Shown in pieces: positions 6,073-6,536 of a stretch of DNA of 6,536 nt (the first letter of the stretch is position 1; every line of letters begins with the position of its first letter). Under the pieces are notes generated by a model. That model did not search any database. It saw nothing but the letters and a program-made list of their open reading frames with translations, and was not told where the DNA came from. The stretch lies in the NCBI GenBank assembly GCA_900553295.1, contig USCR01000130.1, positions 1 through 6,536 of the forward strand, in the 5' to 3' direction. Source of the DNA: an uncultured Eubacteriales bacterium. Lineage in GTDB: Bacteria; Bacillota; Clostridia; Christensenellales; Aristaeellaceae. The position numbers and the translations under genes are program-made.

Positions 6073-6536
6073 TTACTCCAGGCCAGCCATTTTCTTGTAA
6101 TTCTCGCGGCGGAGCTTGGCGTCCTCCTCGGACTCCTCGAACAGTTTCGCAGCCGCATCGGGGAACATCTTCGCCAGAGAGGTGTAACGCACCTCGCCCT
6201 TGAGGAAGTCCTGATAGCTCTCGGTGGGCTCCTTGCTGTCGATGGTCATGGGATTCTCGCCGGCCTCAGCCTTGGCGGGGTTGTAGCGGTACAGGGGCCA
6301 GTAGCCGCAGGCCACAGCCTTCTTGATCTCCTCCTGCGCCTTGCCCATGTTGATACCATGGTTGATGCAGGGCGCGTAGGCGATGATCAAGGACGGGCCG
6401 TGATAGGCTTCAGCCTCGGTCATGGCCTTGAGCAGCTGAGCGGGATTGGCGCTCATGGCCACGGTGGCCACGTACACATAGCCGTAGCTCATGGCCATCA
6501 TGCCCAGGTCCTTCTTCTTGGTCCGCTTGCCGGCAG
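6073..6536 (-). CDS. nifJ: Pyruvate:ferredoxin (flavodoxin) oxidoreductase, C-terminal part (5' end outside window)
   Basis: The frame is open to the right edge of the window and gives the last 153 residues; full-length members have roughly 1,170-1,200. The enzyme converts pyruvate and CoA to acetyl-CoA and CO2 while reducing ferredoxin, the central pyruvate-oxidising step in anaerobes, in the cytoplasm. The visible part begins with GKRTKKKDLG and MMAMSYGYVYVA, the end of the thiamine-diphosphate-binding domain. It continues with EAEAYHGPSLIIAYAPCINHGI; the Cys in APCINHG (residue 56 of the visible part) corresponds to the conserved C-terminal ligand of the proximal [4Fe-4S] cluster in Desulfovibrio PFOR. 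The tail has the typical YWPLYRYNP and the charged C-terminus (ESEEDAKLRRENYKKMAGLE). It ends in TAA and is followed at once by a strong terminator. Family identity is secure; whether the electron acceptor is ferredoxin or flavodoxin cannot be told from this part. Confidence 0.95.
   Translation of the reverse strand, partial: AGKRTKKKDLGMMAMSYGYVYVATVAMSANPAQLLKAMTEAEAYHGPSLIIAYAPCINHGINMGKAQEEIKKAVACGYWPLYRYNPAKAEAGENPMTIDSKEPTESYQDFLKGEVRYTSLAKMFPDAAAKLFEESEEDAKLRRENYKKMAGLE

Overview
The window most likely comes from an anaerobic Clostridia-type Firmicute with a GC-rich genome. The evidence is a pyruvate:ferredoxin oxidoreductase, a strong AAGGAGG ribosome binding site, U-tailed intrinsic terminators, a YabB-type tRNA methyltransferase and a large secreted SpoIID/SH3 protein with Pro/Thr-rich linkers. 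I cannot name the genus from the sequence. All three genes are on the minus strand, so the window reads from right to left.

Right end (6073-6536): the C-terminal part of pyruvate:ferredoxin oxidoreductase, whose 5' part lies outside the window. It is followed by a strong intrinsic terminator with a UUCG loop (6025-6054). A 199-bp intergenic stretch then carries a promoter (TTGGCT-17-TACAAT with an extended -10), a short leader with overlapping inverted repeats, and a textbook Shine-Dalgarno sequence.

Centre (813-5873): one 1,686-residue secreted protein fills three quarters of the window. It has a signal peptide, a SpoIID/LytB domain of the kind that cuts peptidoglycan glycan strands, and then 15 SH3-like modules by my reading (12 canonical, 3 degenerate). 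A Pro/Thr-rich linker divides the modules into two blocks. Two neighbouring modules share a 62-bp block with a single mismatch, a sign of recent duplication or gene conversion.

Left end (85-816): a tRNA1(Val) A37 N6-methyltransferase-family protein. Its ATG overlaps the stop codon of the SpoIID/SH3 gene in an ATGA, so the two genes appear co-transcribed and translationally coupled although their functions look unrelated. Two hairpins (15-79) follow; the distal one is a symmetrical terminator that would end this two-gene unit.

I see no mobile element, CRISPR array, tRNA or rRNA, and no convincing novel multi-gene system. The most noteworthy object is the very large modular SpoIID/SH3 protein and how its repeats have evolved.
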